From: Epiperipatus broadwayi
Lineage: Eukaryota; Onychophora; Udeonychophora; Euonychophora; Peripatidae
DNA length: 64,000 bases
Direction: 5' to 3'
Assembly: GCA_028023455.1 (NCBI GenBank)
Contig: JAQFVV010006637.1
Span: 190,001 to 254,000 of the forward strand
Below are positions 33,658 to 40,167 of the stretch, piece after piece. Every line of letters starts with the position of its first letter. Position 1 is the first letter of the stretch. Both the position numbers and the translations under genes were made by a program. Below the pieces are notes generated by a model. It was not told where the DNA came from, searched no databases, and saw only the letters and a program-made list of their open reading frames with translations.

Positions 33658-34203
33658 CAGTAATAGCTATAGCCAGCTTTCAGCAATGTGTACTATCCTG
33701 AGTTGCTACTCAGGATGGTAAGCTGAATATAGCTGTTATTTATATATTTTTTATATTAACTTGCAATTGACCACAAAATCTGTTTAATTATAATTTTATA
33801 TATGTAACTTTTATCTAATAAAGTGTTAATAGAAAATAAGGTTACAAACATTCAATAAATTAATTTGCTCTTCTTATTTTTCAGGCCTTATTCCCTTACA
33901 GATTACATGCCAGAAGGTAACTTGGATATCAGCATGGATTTTATTTTGAATTCTTTGCCAAGTCTAGAATTGACACAGTTTCAGATATTTGTTTCTTATT
34001 TATTTGCACTGCCTTCTAATCGAACTCTCATTAAAATGGATTGTCTTAGGACACTGTATCCAGAAATTCATCAAGAGTTTCATAATGATCTCTTACGTAT
34101 TTCTCAAGAGATTAAAGATAGAAATTTACAGCTAGAAGATCAGGGGAAAATGTCTTATTCTTATTTAGATCCCGAACGAATTCCTTGTAGTATTGATATT
34201 TAA
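13342..34203 (+). CDS. Lipoxygenase, 3' part of gene (nine exons)
   Basis: Lipoxygenases are non-heme iron dioxygenases that insert O2 into polyunsaturated fatty acids. The spliced exons (13342-13464, 13545-13652, 16334-16458, 16742-16799, 16999-17120, 17218-17329, 17423-17515, 23212-23303, 33885-34203) give a product colinear with the animal 5-LOX-type catalytic domain from the YAPFVLIYKK region to the C-terminus. Iron ligands are visible: SSH in exon 2 and CHF in exon 3 (His-x4-His), the His and Asn of SAQHAALN in exon 8, and the terminal Ile in exon 9. Splice phases agree throughout, except that exon 7 has one extra base. The PLAT domain and first catalytic exons are missing, presumably upstream. 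Two introns seem to use GC donors. One indel makes this either a working gene with an assembly error or a very young pseudogene. Confidence 0.9.
13545..13652 (+). CDS. Lipoxygenase exon 2, first iron ligand
   Basis: Only 80 bp after the previous exon. Acceptor TATTTTAG at 13544, donor G|GTAATC at 13653, phase 1 on both sides. It encodes the block matching DWLLAKIWVR...HQ in vertebrate enzymes (here NRYLFAKIHVQCADHQIHQF) and ends with SSHF, whose His is the first iron ligand. Confidence 0.9.
13956..14320. repeat. Tandem duplication of ~182 bp (intron 2)
   Basis: Units 13956-14136 and 14137-14320 both begin tgcatttttctgcca and both contain cttccacttta and gaacataaaact-like strings. They differ by scattered substitutions. 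Non-coding. Confidence 0.85.
14880..15397. repeat. Large inverted repeat, arms ~160 bp (intron 2)
   Basis: 14880-15042 reads back as 15233-15397: gcaaatgtatttgaatattt on the left mirrors aaatattcaaatacatttgc on the right, with few mismatches. The loop is about 190 bp. It resembles a foldback or MITE element. A short frame running through the left arm and loop has no recognisable product. Confidence 0.88.
15936..16075 (-). mobile_element. tRNA-derived SINE with 14-bp target-site duplication
   Basis: On the minus strand the head reads like a class II tRNA: TTAGCCGAGAGGT is a box A and GGTTCGCGTCCC a box B, as in tRNA-Ser/Leu. It ends in a run of about 15 A. The body (15950-16061) is flanked by identical 14-bp copies of taaactaaaatttt at 15936-15949 and 16062-16075. 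This shows LINE-mediated insertion of a short pol III-transcribed element into lipoxygenase intron 2. Confidence 0.88.
16334..16458 (+). CDS. Lipoxygenase exon 3, second iron ligand
   Basis: Acceptor TATTTTAAG at 16333. The first codons complete GFCHF, placing a His five residues after the exon-2 His as required for the His-x4-His iron site. The rest includes NNNHPLGILLEPHFQETIGL, matching the HPxxKLLxPH block. Ending at TTG|GCAAGT (16459) gives phase 0 and a gap-free match to the next exon. The alternative GT donor at 16463 would put the next exon out of frame. Confidence 0.85.
16742..16799 (+). CDS. Lipoxygenase exon 4 (58 bp)
   Basis: Acceptor TTTTTTCAG at 16741. It reads GRMTLLSPAISINENISCI and ends with G|GCAAGT at 16800, again a GC donor with an otherwise perfect consensus. 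It aligns with the region after INxxARxxL of lipoxygenases. Phases (0 in, 1 out) agree with both neighbours only with the GC donors. Confidence 0.8.
16999..17120 (+). CDS. Lipoxygenase exon 5
   Basis: Acceptor TTTTATAG at 16998 and donor GAG|GTAAAG at 17121. It encodes TPAGMQIFLNCTKNRSFLDQ and then SFPDELRKRGFDEDK, matching the FP.DLKKRG block of lipoxygenases that precedes the YYYRDDG motif. Phase 1 in, phase 0 out. Confidence 0.9.
17218..17329 (+). CDS. Lipoxygenase exon 6
   Basis: Acceptor TGCTTTAAAG at 17217 and donor A|GTAAGA at 17330. It encodes AYYYREDGFKIWNAIYKYV, the highly conserved YYRDDGxxIWxAI block of animal lipoxygenases. Phase 0 in, phase 1 out. Confidence 0.93.
17423..17515 (+). 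CDS. Lipoxygenase exon 7, with a one-base frameshift
   Basis: Acceptor TATCTTTAAG at 17422 and donor TGT|GTAAGA at 17516. The first part (LQNFASNIADPK) matches the LQxFVxxV block. The second part (GNVVGFPERITTKKLL) matches the GFPxSxxTxxxL block but lies in the next frame. Exon length is 93, whereas 92 would keep phase with exons 6 and 8. The extra base is probably in the AAAA run at 17458-17461. Confidence 0.85.
17793..17903. repeat. Left arm of a 3.7-kb inverted repeat
   Basis: About 110 bp (ctatttccatcatctaatat, then gtctttagaaaaatttaact) that reappears inverted at 21396-21506. The same arm sequence also bounds the short repeat at 37640-37985. All lie in or beyond lipoxygenase intron 7. 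Confidence 0.85.
18010..18140 (+). pseudogene. Possible retroelement C-terminal coding remnant
   Basis: One frame near 18037-18105 reads RKFKEAAHITIAKNPINQPS, which resembles the end of GIY-YIG nuclease domains in Penelope-like elements, where an RKxxEAxxI helix is followed by an N-Q/R-containing stretch. The match is short and upstream conserved residues were not found. Confidence 0.3.
18171..18405 (+). repeat. tRNA-like head followed by hammerhead-like motif
   Basis: 18171-18262 looks like a tRNA-derived head: TAGTCAGTTGGTTAGAG is a box A-like block and GGTTTGAATCC a box B. Downstream, CTGAAGA (18286-18292) is followed by AGAGG...CCTCT, which can pair, and then CAAAAC. This is a hammerhead-like order with the G of GAAA mutated. 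A 41-bp unit (gtgcatatactaacctgttt...) is then repeated twice. A related copy lies at 37640-37985. Confidence 0.55.
18406..21395. other. Intron 7 sequence, mostly unassigned
   Basis: AT-rich. A less AT-rich block at 19080-19290 contains no open frame I can assign. Around 20040-20190 the phrase gtacctcattccagg occurs twice. The 41-bp unit seen at 18.3 kb recurs at 21335-21412. Confidence 0.4.
21396..21506. repeat. Right arm of the 3.7-kb inverted repeat
   Basis: Inverted copy of 17793-17903 with a few mismatches. The pair may be the ends of one composite element or two inversely oriented copies of a shorter repeat. Confidence 0.85.
21474..22400 (+). pseudogene. Decayed Ty3/Gypsy pol remnant (protease to RT)
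   Basis: An 80-codon frame at 21474-21716 ends with LPLCIITRDLSLIVGRNWF, matching the end of Gypsy retropepsins (LPLxVV...LLGRxWL). Continuing in broken frames, a stretch near 21790-21900 (PVVCRPKKFYFVLQTKAEE) matches the entry of Gypsy RT. MDRVVLDMNGAFPYLNDILI near 22190-22260 matches the palm, with the usual YLDDIL altered to YLNDIL. KCHKMCL near 22330 matches the next block. The catalytic change and many stops show an old, dead copy. Confidence 0.75.
22560..23160. repeat. Dispersed repeat shared with 49.1-49.5 kb
   Basis: The order of short matches (agcatatttaggtcatgag, gtggaccatttt, tcttgcaaa-type strings) is shared with 49110-49520 at clearly reduced identity. I do not recognise the element. 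Confidence 0.45.
23212..23303 (+). CDS. Lipoxygenase exon 8, third and fourth iron ligands
   Basis: Acceptor TTATTTTCTAG at 23211 and donor CAG|GTAAGA at 23304, phase 0 in and phase 2 out. It encodes IIFTTSAQHAALNFSQYDY followed by NSYIPN. In the lipoxygenase family the His of SAQH and the Asn four residues later coordinate iron. The preceding intron is 5.7 kb and filled with repeats. Confidence 0.95.
23853..25625. mobile_element. 1.77-kb TIR DNA transposon, 9-bp target-site duplication
   Basis: Terminal inverted repeats of about 40 bp are visible: TAATCGACTGAAATCCGGGC at the left mirrors GCCCGGATTTTAGGCTATTA at the right, and the GGGCATGGCC core is nearly exact. The element is flanked by tgatgttat at 23844-23852 and 25626-25634. 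A 9-bp duplication fits a Mutator-like element, though an 8-bp superfamily cannot be excluded. The interior has no transposase frame and is largely built of a ~370-bp tandem repeat. It sits in lipoxygenase intron 8. Confidence 0.82.
24178..24925. repeat. Tandem ~370-bp units inside the TIR transposon
   Basis: Starts at about 24178, 24548 and 24920 share taaccc-type openings followed by ccgaaaaaatagaa-like text. Later in each unit aattgtaacaaaaagtcaat recurs. The units are diverged and rich in T runs. Confidence 0.7.
26672..27162. mobile_element. Non-autonomous hAT element with perfect 8-bp TSD
   Basis: Begins CAGGGGTGGGCAA and ends with CCACCCCTG, the terminal inverted repeat typical of hAT elements. 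Identical 8-bp copies of gcctaaac flank it at 26664-26671 and 27163-27170. At 491 bp with no transposase frame it is a deletion derivative or MITE mobilised in trans. The interior is less AT-rich than its surroundings. Confidence 0.93.
27171..28435. other. Intron 8 sequence, no assignable element
   Basis: Contains a short imperfect duplication at about 27565-27645 (acagcttgcct, twice) and no gene. A weak LTR-retroelement resemblance near 27780-27860 was not convincing. Confidence 0.45.
28436..28725 (-). repeat. Hammerhead-bearing repeat (family 1), degenerate copy
   Basis: Minus-strand copy of the family described at 36873-37180. The core reads CTAATGA (complement of 28569-28575) instead of CTGATGA, and GAAA is complementary to 28550-28553. 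Loss of the invariant G should abolish cleavage. Confidence 0.75.
29395..29705 (+). repeat. Palindromic repeat with CUGAAGA hammerhead-like core
   Basis: 29395-29510 reads back at 29572-29705 (agatataaagttctgaagaa versus ttcttcagaactttatatct). In the right arm CTGAAGA (29588-29594) is followed by GATT...AATC (29596-29599, 29608-29611), GAAAC (29612-29616) and TGTA. AGTT before the core pairs with AACT after the predicted site at 29620. U7 of the hammerhead core tolerates substitution, so CUGAAGA is allowed. Stem III has at most two pairs. Confidence 0.55.
30000..30140 (+). repeat. Family 2 hammerhead-like repeat, deleted core
   Basis: Carries gatccaaggctcctcactga and CTGATGA at 30074-30080, but the GAAAC block is missing: CACAAACTAGTC follows directly. 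A relative of the 9886-10143 repeat. Confidence 0.6.
30592..32165 (-). pseudogene. RTE-type LINE, 5'-truncated and decayed
   Basis: Second copy of the 60-3505 family. It keeps the ATG/TGAT-type tail at 30592-30605, the C-terminal YRSETWTLNRR block (31146-30964) and an RT fragment QVGFKCGFNEVDHIQVL...VDYEKAFDSI-like at 31765-31490 (here IDYEKAFDSI). The frame is broken by many indels. The 5' end breaks off near 32165 inside the linker region. Confidence 0.85.
32531..32950 (+). repeat. Inverted repeat with variant hammerhead fold in each arm
   Basis: tgatcactagatatagcttt at 32531 mirrors the end of the right arm at 32950. The arms are about 185 bp with a ~45-bp loop. In the right arm CTGAGGT (32815-32821) precedes GAGC/GCTC (32822-32825, 32832-32835), GAAAC (32836-32840) and C-AT-GGTC. 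CCTTCA and TGGAGG can form stem I. The architecture is hammerhead, but A9 is replaced by U in both arms, so it may be inactive. It lies 120 bp upstream of the GIY-YIG frame. Confidence 0.6.
33069..33509 (+). pseudogene. GIY-YIG endonuclease domain of a Penelope-like element
   Basis: A 146-codon frame. It contains CRCGSEYIDESKYMLGKRTK then EH, resembling the C-x-C ... YIGET...LxxRxxEH block of Penelope-like GIY-YIG nucleases. Later come SIFHDHNNSC (the H..xxH region) and KRKIKEAMLIYKYN...INRQ, matching the R(K)xxEA helix and the NR(D) ending. In these retroelements the nuclease follows the reverse transcriptase, and no RT was found next to it. YIGET appears as YIDES, so the active site is probably lost. 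Confidence 0.7.
33071..33616 (+). mobile_element. Penelope-like GIY-YIG fragment bracketed by 29-bp perfect TIR
   Basis: The 29 bases at 33071-33099 (gaatatttataaatacagta...) recur as an exact inverted copy at 33588-33616. Between them lies the coding fragment described next. Classical Penelope-like elements do not end in such short perfect TIRs, so the unit may be captured coding DNA or a hairpin-type pseudo-LTR remnant. Confidence 0.75.
33617..33745. repeat. (AT)n tract and adjoining hairpin
   Basis: About 38 bp of AT, then a short palindrome (actatcctgagt...actcaggatggt, within agctata...tatagct) at about 33660-33745. Just upstream of the last lipoxygenase exon. Confidence 0.7.
33885..34203 (+). 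CDS. Lipoxygenase last exon, C-terminal isoleucine ligand
   Basis: Acceptor ATTTTTCAG at 33884 follows a 10.6-kb intron. The exon encodes about 105 residues, including a conserved LPSLELTQFQIF region and YSYLDPERIPCSIDI, then TAA at 34201-34203. Animal lipoxygenases end in IPxSxxI, and the terminal Ile carboxylate is an iron ligand. The ending is therefore intact. Confidence 0.95.
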
Positions 34204-35110
34204 TTACTGCATTTAAAATCTAAATATTATATAAAAATACTAATTTAAAAAGTTAAACACATGAATGCGCAATTATGATACACACATGTATGATATTAAC
34301 CAAAAAAATAATTAAACATCTTAATATATATAAATAATTAAACATCTTTACATAGCAAATACAGTCTAATTGTATTATAAAAACATAAACTAACGTTAAT
34401 GAATTCTGAATTAATAAGTCATTATATAGGACTATAGTTTTAAACTCTCATATTTATTTGCCAACTGTGTTGAGTTAATTTCCCAATTTACTATTCAATA
34501 GTAAATTAATTTTAATGTAAGATGTTAATCCCACACTTAATTAAAACAATATTTATATATAGAGCTCGCAAATAAGCTCTTAACAAGCTTATATACCATT
34601 TGTAATACAAACTTGTTAAATTATATCATGTGGCATATGCCTTTATTTCTTTGTAAAGCAGTATTTATATGCAGATTAAACTTATAGTAACCTTTACCGA
34701 ATAGATGTGACTTTTGGAAACTTTTTTTAAAATAATCGTGTGCTCACAATTTTATGCATTTTTTAAAAAAAAAAACTTCAGTTGAATTGTAAACTGCTGA
34801 ATGAGTTTTGAATCTAATAAGGAATTCGAACTACTGTGTATTGTATCTCATTCTAGATTTTCTATAAATAAATATAATTTTATTATAACGCTATTCGAAT
34901 TAATTTTGTTCACTTTATATATATAATTATGCAGAGAACTATGTGAATATACGTATTAAAACAGGCAAAACTATACATACGTGATGTTTATTGGATGCAC
35001 GTATCCCATAAATTATTTATTTACATTTGTTTTGCCAACTTTTTTATTATATGGCAATGAGTAAAAAATTAGAAAATTCTTAGATGGAGTAGTAAAAAGT
35101 AATATTACTT
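34204..35110. other. Lipoxygenase 3' flank
   Basis: AT-rich DNA following the stop codon. No further frame. Several AATAAA-like strings could serve for polyadenylation but none is decisive. A short fragment (ttaaaacaggcaaaact, about 34957-34973) resembles the end of the family 2 palindromic repeat. Confidence 0.5.
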
Positions 35111-35114
35111 TATT

Positions 35115-35475
35115 TAAATATGTCCTGTACATGAGGGATCAGGTTGACTTTAGGTCAACATGGGTGTGACAGGAATCTCAGCATCAAGGTGGTCTTTGAG
35201 TGTTCCATCATCAGATTTTCAATTGGATGAAAAGTTGGAGTGTGGATGGAATTGAAGCCTGTCCATTAATGTATGAAGATTGGCTATCTTAATATGTATC
35301 TGAGCACTTATTGCATATATGTGTAGAGATGATAATCTGGACCAACTGATGATTGCTGGTTTAGCATGAAATACTATATTGATGATTATTTATCTTTTTG
35401 ACGTACATGTGTTCAAGTGTATCAGTGTTATGAGATAGAGTGGTGAGTCATGTGAAAGTCTGTTCTCATATACCC
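35115..35475 (+). repeat. Hammerhead-bearing repeat (family 1), plus copy
   Basis: First unit of an alternating array. It starts with acatgagggatcaggttgac-like text. It carries CTGATGA at 35346-35352, GATTGCT...AGCAT in place of stem II, and GAAA at 35368-35371. The following TACTATATTG shows a one-base loss in the stem III region compared with other copies. Confidence 0.75.
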
Positions 35476-35726
35476 TATATATTTCATTTAAATACATAAG
35501 TTTTAAATTATGATAATGATAAAAAGGAAAGAATACATAAATTAAGCAGAAGTAATTCGATTATTGATTATGGCAAAATCATATCTTGTGAATTTACATA
35601 AGGAAAAACAAATATCAAGTAATTTTCAAAAATTATGTAAATCAATATAAGCTGATTATTTATTTATTCATAACCTTTAAATTGGTTGTCAATTTAAACA
35701 CTGTATAATAAATGCATGAATGTATA

Positions 35727-36245
35727 CTCCACCTTCCAACTTTTCAACCATCCATACCATTGAAAATCTGATAATGAAACACCCAAGTCCTTCATTGATA
35801 CCAATATTATTGTCAAGCCCATGTTGACTTTAAGTCATTATGACCCTTTATGTATAAGACCTTATCTATTTAAATACACAAAAAGGGATGGGTAGAATAC
35901 AGGATAAATCTATAATATTTGATTGAATACAAGTATTTGGAGTTTTAGATGTAAATTATATGAAACTTGAACACTGATTTCCAAGCTCCCTTCAGTTATT
36001 TACTCCATCTCATGCAACTGATACCCATGACCACACACATAAGAAAAAGATAAATGATCTTCAATATATGTATTTCATGCTGAACCAGCACTCATCAGTT
36101 GATCCAGATCATCATCTTCCACACACATATATAATCAATGTTCTGTTTATATTAAAATAGCAAATCATTAAACTTTAATGGACAGGCTTCAATTTACTGC
36201 ACCCTCCAACTTTTCAGCCATCCATACCAATGAAAATCTGATGGA
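35727..36245 (-). repeat. Hammerhead-bearing repeat (family 1), minus copies
   Basis: Two minus-oriented pieces. The second carries an apparently complete core: CTGATGA (complement of 36092-36098), a 5-bp stem II around a GGTTC loop, and GAAA (complement of 36073-36076), followed by TACATATATTG in which AUA/UAU can close stem III. Confidence 0.75.
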
Positions 36246-36465
36246 ATGCCTATACATGAGGGATCAGAGTGACTTAAAGTCAACATGGATATGACAATAA
36301 TATTGGCATCATCAAGGGATTTGGACATTCAATCATCAGAATTTTAATGGCATGGATAGCTGAGAGTTGGAGGTTGGAGTATATTGAAGCCTGTTCATTA
36401 AAGTTTGAAGATTTGTTACTTTAATATAAACCAAGTACTGATTATATATATATATATATATATAT
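36243..36465 (+). repeat. Family 1 repeat, plus half-copy ending in (AT)n
   Basis: Contains the upstream part of the unit (catgagggatcagagtgact, then ggaggttggagtatattgaa) but stops in an AT tract exactly where the hammerhead segment would begin. Confidence 0.7.
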
Positions 36466-36472
36466 ATATAAG

Positions 36473-36860
36473 TATAGAGGATTTGAACTCAGATTTTCAA
36501 GCACCCTTCAACTATCCACACTATCTCATACAACTGATACACATGACCACAAACATGTAGAAAAGATTAATAATCACCAATATTCGTATTTCATACTAAA
36601 CCAGCACTCATCAGTTGGTCCAGACTATCATCTCTCACACACATATATAATCAATGATCAGTTTATATTAAGATAGCAAATCTTCATACTTTAATGGACA
36701 GGCTTCAATCCACTGCAACCTCCAACTTTTCAGCCATCCATATCATTGAAAATCTGATGATGAAAACTCAAATCCCATGCTGATGCTAATATTATTGCCA
36801 TGCCCATTTTGACCTGAAGTCACTCTGATCCCTCATGTATAGGACAGTATCCATTAAATA
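36473..36860 (-). repeat. Family 1 repeat, minus arm of a 0.7-kb palindrome
   Basis: Mirrors 36873-37178. The core is CTGATGA (complement of 36608-36614) and GAAA (complement of 36589-36592). Stem II has one extra G-U pair. Confidence 0.8.
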
Positions 36861-36872
36861 CATATAAGAGAG

Positions 36873-37180
36873 ATGGATTTGAGTTTTCATCATCAGATTT
36901 TCAATTATATGGATGGCTGAAAAGTTGGAGGTTGCAGTGGACTGAAGCCTGTCCATTAAAGTATGAAGATTTGCAATTTTAATATAAACTGAGCATTGAT
37001 TATATACATGTGTGAGAGATGATAGTCTGGACCAACTGATGAGTGCTGGTTTAGCATGAAATACGTATATTGGTGATTATTAATCTTTTCTACATGTGTG
37101 TGGTCATGTGTATCAGTTGTATGAGATAGTGTGGATAGTTGAAGGGTGCTTGAAAATCTGAGTTCAAATCCTCTATACTT
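36873..37180 (+). repeat. Family 1 repeat with best-preserved hammerhead ribozyme motif
   Basis: CCAA (37032-37035) pairs with TTGG (37070-37073) as stem I. CTGATGA is at 37036-37042. GTGCT (37043-37047) pairs with AGCAT (37053-37057) around a GGTTT loop as stem II. GAAA is at 37058-37061, followed by a very short stem III (AUAC/GUAU self-complementary) and the predicted cleavage site after A37069. This is a type I hammerhead layout. Short stem III is known from Penelope-like elements and retrozymes, whose motifs cleave better as dimers. The unit ends with GAGTTCAAATCC, which resembles a pol III box B. Confidence 0.8.
37020..37080 (+). ncRNA. Candidate hammerhead ribozyme
   Basis: All core nucleotides of the hammerhead family are present (CUGAUGA, GAAA, U-H at the cleavage site) together with three helices as detailed for the enclosing repeat. 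Six copies with partial covariation (AGCAT/AGTAT, TACATA/TACGTA) occur in this window. Activity is inferred, not shown. Confidence 0.72.
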
Positions 37181-37639
37181 ACAATTAAGCTCCCAGGTTT
37201 GTGAAGAGTGCCTGGTTTTCAAATATATATATATGGGAGATAATTATATATATATATATCTAAAACTGATACAGTTTCTAATCATTATAATGACCATAGT
37301 TTGTTTTATAACTTTAGGCATCTTCATTCTTTGGCCAGAATTGATATAAAACTATTATTAAAACATGACATAACTAACAGATTATATGCATCATGTAATA
37401 TTATATATATCATATATAAAAACAGGATCGTAAATTAATATAATACAAGATAAAAGTTTTAGTCCACCATCACCAGATGCTAATTTAATTTAAAAAATTA
37501 AAAAAGACGAAAGATCATTTTTATGAAGACTTGTTAATAGCATGGAAAGGCTTGCAGGATGACTTAAACTTAAGTAGCTTCGTTAACATTAAATACAATG
37601 ATTTAAAAAACAAACAATTAAAAGATGTTCAGTACACTT

Positions 37640-37985
37640 GCGCAGATTGTCTTTAGAAAAATTTAACTTCATTTAAATATTCCAAATACATTCAACTATT
37701 AGTAATAGCACATCAAACAGGTTATATTATTCTCCCCTCTTTTTCAGGTATTGCTGGTCTGACCAGTAACAGTATTAGCATGGGATTCGAACCTGGGTTC
37801 TTAGATTCTTTAATTTTAAGGTAACCCTCTAACTAACTGAGCCATCCTGCCAAATGCAACAGTCAGTAGAAATTTCATATACTTATCTATGAGGTTCCTC
37901 ATGATTTCTCCACTTTTAAAATAAAGTTAAATTTTTCTAAAGACATTCAATACGCATGTTAGATGATGAAAATAGTCCAATTTAA
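37640..37985 (-). repeat. Repeat with tRNA-like centre and inverted ends
   Basis: Ends are tgtctttagaaaaatttaac at the left and gttaaatttttctaaagaca at the right, the same arms as at 17793 and 21506. On the minus strand the middle contains TGGCTCAGTTAGTTAGAGG (box A-like) and GGTTCGAATCCC (box B), spaced as in a tRNA. A CCTGAAAAAGAGGGG block follows, related to the 18286 motif. This could be a tRNA-derived SINE of which only part transposed. Confidence 0.65.
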
Positions 37986-38539
37986 AAATAAAACTAAAAG
38001 GCCATCACTACAAACCTTCAGAAAAACTTTTTTTTCCATTTGTTTGAAGAATGTATAGCATTTAAACTCTTTTAAACAATATTAAAAGATTTAATCTACT
38101 CGTAACGCAATGGTTTTGTTATGTGCTTTAAAAACTATAAGGTCGGTCAATAAGGAGTGAAATGATTTTTGATGGTTCTTGATGGATACTGCAGCGCCGC
38201 CTACCAAAAAAATTTGGTCAAGCACTAGTCTCTAAGTGAATTATAGAAATAATATCAAATATCAAAAAAATATTATTTAATTAAAAACGAAATTTATAAA
38301 AAAAAAAATATAAGTATGAAGATCTGTAATTAAAAATTTGTACGTAAATAATTATTGTAAAAATGTATACAATTTTTTTTTATTGTTAATAAAGATTTTA
38401 TTTAAAAAACAAACGGATCTATTTATCTATGCAACGAAATAGGCTTAGATTCAAAAAATCGACAAGTTTTTCAGTTTAGGCTGGTAGTTTGATAGTACAA
38501 AAAAGTTTTAAAAAAGATTGATAGAGTAAAGATGCAATG

Positions 38540-38655
38540 GATTCAAATATCCAAGGGCACTATTCAAAAAATCTCCAAAAGCTCCTCACTGATGAAAGCC
38601 ATAAGCTAGAAACTAGTCTAGGATTATTTGAATAGGATAGCATTGGACAAAAATT
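38540..38655 (+). repeat. Family 2 hammerhead-like repeat
   Basis: CTGATGA at 38589-38595, AGC...GCT as a 3-bp stem II, GAAAC at 38609-38613 and TAGTC at 38614-38618. Stem I is poorly paired. Other parts match 9886-10143 only weakly. Confidence 0.55.
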
Positions 38656-39149
38656 AATTAACTAATCCCATTTGGAATCTATTGATTACTAAAGCATACA
38701 TAGGTGGCATAAAAATGGTGAGAATAGAAGAATTTTTTAATAAATAGCAAAATGTAAGCTAAGATCATGTGATATCTTAATTGTTTTGATTCATTTCCTT
38801 TAATTTTATGTATTTCAAAATATTTAACGGCTGCATTTTCCAATATTTTCATGCTTCTTCTTTTTTTCTGTTTTGTCCTAGTTAAAAATTTACTGGGAAA
38901 TTGCTCTTTTTGTATCATATCTATATAACTACCATCTTTGTAAAGCATTGTTAGTTATCTTTTTGTTGAACTTGTTTAATTCTGAACTCACATTGAAGTC
39001 TGTTAATGGTTTTAAAACAATCTGCAAAATGTCTAGCTTAAATTCACTGAACTATTTCTGAAGTTTACGCATATTAACTGTTAATATTATCTTTTAAATA
39101 GTAGCACACTCTCGCTACAGTAATGCCACCTATTGCTAACTTTAATAAT

Positions 39150-39320
39150 AAATGAATGCATGAAGATTTATGCATAAAATCCTATGAAGTGCTCAGCCTG
39201 TGTTCCCAGAATAGTTTCTAGCTTGTGGCTCTCATCAATGAGGAGCCTTGGATATGAGAGTACTGTGCTAAGACTTTAGGATCTAATGCAACCCTCCAGT
39301 AGTCACTTCTGTGACCTATT
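39150..39320 (-). repeat. Family 2 hammerhead-like repeat, minus copy
   Basis: The core is TTGATGA (complement of 39232-39238), with GAAAC complementary to 39214-39218. C3 is changed to U. Confidence 0.55.
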
Positions 39321-39321
39321 T

Positions 39322-39465
39322 AGTTAATTATAAAGCTAAGACCCCAAGATGAAAATACAATAATGTTTTCAATCTAAGCTAATTCACATGCATAATCATG
39401 TAGCTTAGATTGAAAACATTATTATGTTTTCAATTTGGATTCATGGCTTTATAGTTAATTAAATA
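39322..39465. repeat. Inverted repeat between two family 2 copies
   Basis: aatgttttcaatctaagcta mirrors tagcttagattgaaaacatt, and flanking ttagttaattataaagc mirrors gctttatagttaatta. Arms are about 60 bp with an ~18-bp loop. Confidence 0.85.
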
Positions 39466-39479
39466 GATAAAAGCTCTTT

Positions 39480-39690
39480 GTTGAAAGATTGCATTAAATC
39501 CTAGGATCTAGATTCGATGCTTTCAGATCCAAGGCTCCTCACTGATGAAAACTACAAACTAGAAACTAGTTTGGGTATATTGGATGAGCACACACTAAAT
39601 AGGGATTTTATGCACTAATCTTTTTGCATTTATTGTTTACTAAGGTTTGCACTGTATGGCATTATTGTATAGAAAGTTTGTTACTGTTTT
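39480..39690 (+). repeat. Family 2 hammerhead-like repeat, plus copy
   Basis: CTGATGA at 39542-39548 and GAAAC at 39562-39566, followed by TAGTT. Stem II cannot pair in this copy. The right half contains the gttactgttttaac end seen in other family members. Confidence 0.55.
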
Positions 39691-40167
39691 AACAGCTTAC
39701 GTCAGCATAGGAAGTAGTGATTTCTCTTTTTTTACCAAATTCTAAAAATCTATGACATTTCTATCTTATTTAAAATTATATTCAACACATTTACAATGGT
39801 TTTTCAGTTTTGTTACAAATATAAAAAAGAAATAATCAGTTACTTACACATTCCTATCTTCCAAAAATATAATTGATGAATTAGTTAAGAACTATCAGAT
39901 AGCTGAAAATATAAATCATGGTGTTTTTAAATGCTTTTATTGCAGTTGAAAAATTGTTTGTTTGTTTATTTGTTAACTCGCTAGAGGGCAGTATACAGGT
40001 TTTTTCTTTCAACTTAATTTTTTTTTAAAAGTAAATTTATTAATCAAACAAGATTACAAATAGGATAAATTATGTATACAATAAATAAATGACTGAAAAA
40101 AGGCTTTGATAGTATTTATGAAAAAATTCAAAAAGTGTTAAGTAATGAAGTTTTAAACAGAAAATTA

